From NCBI RefSeq assembly GCF_023544665.1, contig NZ_JAMJFL010000010.1, positions 186,001 to 250,000 of the forward strand: a stretch of DNA of 64,000 bases. The letters run 5' to 3'. The notes under the pieces are model-generated. The model was not told where the DNA came from, did no database searches, and worked only from the letters and a program-made list of their open reading frames with translations. This DNA comes from Streptomyces sp. YS415. Its GTDB lineage: Bacteria > Actinomycetota > Actinomycetes > Streptomycetales > Streptomycetaceae. Position numbers and translations under genes: made by a program. Below, piece after piece: positions 61,995 through 64,000 of this stretch. The stretch's first letter is position 1, and each line of letters opens with the position of its first letter.

Positions 61995-63743
61995 GTGGCT
62001 CGGGCCAACGACGAGGTCGCCGCGCTGTTCCAGGAGTACGCGGACCTGATCTCGATCACCGGAGGAGACGCGTTCAGGGCACGCGTCTACGAGAAGGCGG
62101 CCCGGGCGATCGGCGGCCACCACGCCGACGTCTCCCGGCTCGACGCCAAGGGCCTGAAAGAGATCCCCGGGGTCGGCACCTCCATCGCCGAGAAGGTCAC
62201 CGAGTACCTGAGCACCGGCAGCGTGACTGCGGTCGAGGAACTGCGCGCCAGGATCCCGGCCGGAGTGCGCCGGCTGACGGCGATTCCCTCCCTCGGCCCC
62301 AAAAAGGCCCTGACGCTCTACGAAGAGCTGGGCATCTCCTCGATCGACGAACTGGCCGACGCCATCCACGAGGAGCGGCTGCGCGACCTGAAGGGCTTCG
62401 GGCCACGCACCGAGGAGAAGCTGCTGCACGGCATCGACCTGCTGCGCGCCTCCGGCGGCCGGGTGCTGATCGACGTCGCCACCGGTCTCGCCGAGGAGAT
62501 CGTTGCCGCGCTGTCCGAGGTCGACGGCGTGCAGCGGTGCGCGTACGCGGGATCGCTGCGGCGGGGCCGCGAGACCATCGGCGACATCGACGTCCTGGTC
62601 ACCGCCCGGAGGCCGGGGCCCGTGATGCGGGCGTTGACCGAACTGCCCTACGTCTCCGAGGTGATCGCCCGGGGCGAGAAGAAGACCTCCGTGCGCACCG
62701 ACCGCGGGCTCGCCGTCGACCTGCGCGTCGTACCGCCGGACTCCTGGGGCGCGGCCCTGCTGTACTTCACCGGCTCCAAGGCGCACAACATCCGGGTCCG
62801 GGAGATCGCCGTCCACCAGAAGCTGAAGCTGTCCGAGTACGGCCTCTTCGACACCGAGAGCGGCAAGAAGATCGTCTCCCGGACCGAGGAGGACGTCTAC
62901 GCCCGGCTCGGGCTGCCGTGGATCCCGCCCGCGCTGCGCGAGGACCGCGGGGAGATCGAGGCGGGACTGCGCGACGAGCTGCCCGACCTGGTCACCGAGG
63001 CGGACGTCCGGGGCGACCTGCACACCCACACCGACCTCACCGACGGGCTCGCCTCCCTGGAGGACATGGTCGCCGCGGCCGCCGGGCGCGGCTACGCCTA
63101 CTACGCGATCACCGACCACGGCCCCGATCTCTCCATGCAGCGCATGACCGACGAGCGGATGCTCGCCCAGCGCGAGCGGGTGCGCAGGCTCAGGGCCGGG
63201 CGGATGCGGCTGCTGCACGGGGCCGAGCTGAACATCGGCCCGGACGGGGACGTCGACTGGCCGGAGGAGTTCCTGGCCGGCTTCGACCTGTGCGTGGCCT
63301 CGGTGCACTCGCACTTCGACCAGGGGCAGGCGGCCCTCACCCGCAGGCTCGTGCGGGCCTGCGAGAACCCCTGCGTGCACATCATCGGCCACCCCACCAC
63401 CCGGCTCATCGGCAGGCGGGCGGGCATCGACGCCGACCTCGACGAGGTCTTCGCCGCCTGCGCCCGCACCGGCACGGCCCTGGAGATCAACGCCCACCCG
63501 GACCGGCTCGACCTCGGCGACGAGCACATCCTGCGGGCCAAGCGGCACGGCGTGCGGTTCGCGATCGACAGCGACGCGCACGCCGTGCCCCACCTGGCCC
63601 ACCTGCGGCACGGCGTGGCGACCGCCCGGCGCGGCTGGCTCACCGCGGACGACGTGATCAACACCTGGCCCCTGACCCGTCTGCGCCGCTTCCTGCGCAA
63701 GGGGCGGCCCCAGGAGGTGCCCCATGACCCACCGGATACGTGA
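61995..63743 (+). CDS. polX: DNA polymerase/3'-5' exonuclease PolX
   Basis: This 582-residue bacterial PolX has a helical 8-kDa-like domain (EVAALFQEYADLISITGGDAFRARVYEKAARAI), helix-hairpin-helix units (LKEIPGVGTSIAEKV, LTAIPSLGPKKAL, LKGFGPRTEEKL), the polymerase active site GSLRRGRETIGDIDVLV (metal-binding Asp pair, about 195-197) and a C-terminal PHP nuclease (GDLHTHTDLTDG at about 340, AITDHGPDL, FAIDSDAHA). It fills short gaps in base-excision and end-joining repair and can proofread via PHP. GTG at 61995 (MARANDE) is taken; GTG at 61971 is possible. Confidence 0.93.
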   Translation: MARANDEVAALFQEYADLISITGGDAFRARVYEKAARAIGGHHADVSRLDAKGLKEIPGVGTSIAEKVTEYLSTGSVTAVEELRARIPAGVRRLTAIPSLGPKKALTLYEELGISSIDELADAIHEERLRDLKGFGPRTEEKLLHGIDLLRASGGRVLIDVATGLAEEIVAALSEVDGVQRCAYAGSLRRGRETIGDIDVLVTARRPGPVMRALTELPYVSEVIARGEKKTSVRTDRGLAVDLRVVPPDSWGAALLYFTGSKAHNIRVREIAVHQKLKLSEYGLFDTESGKKIVSRTEEDVYARLGLPWIPPALREDRGEIEAGLRDELPDLVTEADVRGDLHTHTDLTDGLASLEDMVAAAAGRGYAYYAITDHGPDLSMQRMTDERMLAQRERVRRLRAGRMRLLHGAELNIGPDGDVDWPEEFLAGFDLCVASVHSHFDQGQAALTRRLVRACENPCVHIIGHPTTRLIGRRAGIDADLDEVFAACARTGTALEINAHPDRLDLGDEHILRAKRHGVRFAIDSDAHAVPHLAHLRHGVATARRGWLTADDVINTWPLTRLRRFLRKGRPQEVPHDPPDT

Positions 63744-64000
63744 CGTGATGTCGCCCGGAGCCGTGGCCGTCGAACCGATGACCCCGGTCGAGAAGGCGGC
63801 CCGCTTGATGAGCGACCAGAACCTCGGCGACGTCCTGGTCGTCTACGACTGTGATCTCTTCGGAGTGCTCACCGACCGCGACATCGTGGTCCGTGCCGTC
63901 GCCGACGCCCGCGACCCGCACACCACCCCGGTCGGTGCCGTGTGCAGCCGGCCGCCCGTCGTGACCGTGAGCCCCGAGGACAGCACCGACCACGCGATCG
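63724..64000 (+). CDS. CBS-domain protein (C-terminus outside window)
   Basis: About 92 residues are visible. The first CBS motif is complete: IRDVMSPGAVAVEPMTPVEKAARLMSDQNLGDVLVVYDCDLFGVLTDRDIVVRAVA; the second begins at VGAVCSRPPVVTVSPEDSTDHAI. Tandem CBS pairs bind adenosine nucleotides and sense energy state. The ATG lies 20 bp inside the end of polX, in another frame, so translation is coupled. Streptomyces have many stand-alone CBS proteins; a BON or other C-terminal domain may follow beyond the edge. Confidence 0.88.
   Translation, partial: MTHRIRDVMSPGAVAVEPMTPVEKAARLMSDQNLGDVLVVYDCDLFGVLTDRDIVVRAVADARDPHTTPVGAVCSRPPVVTVSPEDSTDHAI

Overview
The window looks like a stretch of Streptomyces chromosome. 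It is very GC-rich with strong third-position GC bias. It carries a conservon (cvnABCD), a DUF5709 gene, a mycothiol-dependent maleylpyruvate isomerase, an actinobacterial iron box and a short palindromic repeat familiar from Streptomyces genomes. No rRNA, tRNA, CRISPR array, insertion sequence or prophage was seen. Both ends cut genes: a secreted hydrolase on the left and a CBS-domain protein on the right.

Layout. 1-3.3 kb holds a secreted alpha/beta hydrolase (partial), two uncharacterised proteins and a methyltransferase, all on the minus strand. 3.4-9.1 kb holds an MHYT membrane sensor and a conservon: CvnA (histidine-kinase-like), CvnB (roadblock), CvnC (DUF742), CvnD (small GTPase-like) and a second roadblock copy. 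9.2-15.2 kb is housekeeping: an HTH-like protein, TesB, a Ski2-like helicase, a YdjM-type membrane protein, zinc-free ribosomal protein L31 and DUF5709. 15.6-19.4 kb is a heterodimeric ABC exporter with one degenerate ATP site. 19.6-24.5 kb has a secreted PNGase A-like protein, a MarR regulator with its probable operator, a divergent ABC exporter, and MltG. 24.5-28.7 kb has a flavin monooxygenase behind a decayed ABC ATPase, a YjbQ protein and a SulP transporter. 28.9-32.8 kb is a siderophore uptake operon behind an iron box. 32.9-38.5 kb is a 3-hydroxybenzoate/gentisate operon with a divergent IclR regulator and a TetR regulator downstream. 38.6-48.3 kb is a mixed accessory stretch: two DHA2 MFS pumps, VOC, nitroreductase, ECF41-type sigma factor, SUKH, GNAT, a small secreted DUF6355 protein and a secreted beta-helix protein with LacI-like operator palindromes.

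48.4-61.1 kb is the most interesting segment: a five-gene minus-strand operon of about 12.7 kb whose overlapping or closely spaced genes encode a short DUF4132 protein, a 1654-residue MolR/YehI-like protein, a MoxR AAA ATPase, a DUF5682-VWA fusion and a SWIM zinc-finger protein. It is a rearranged relative of the uncharacterised E. coli yeh genes and its function is unknown. The divergent side (61.3-64 kb) carries a dienelactone-hydrolase-like protein, PolX and a CBS-domain protein.

How the genes work together: the clearest metabolic unit is the gentisate operon (ring hydroxylation, ring cleavage, isomerisation, hydrolysis to pyruvate and fumarate). The clearest regulated transport unit is the iron operon. 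The conservon and the yeh-like operon are both multi-protein NTPase-centred assemblies whose physiological outputs cannot be read from sequence.
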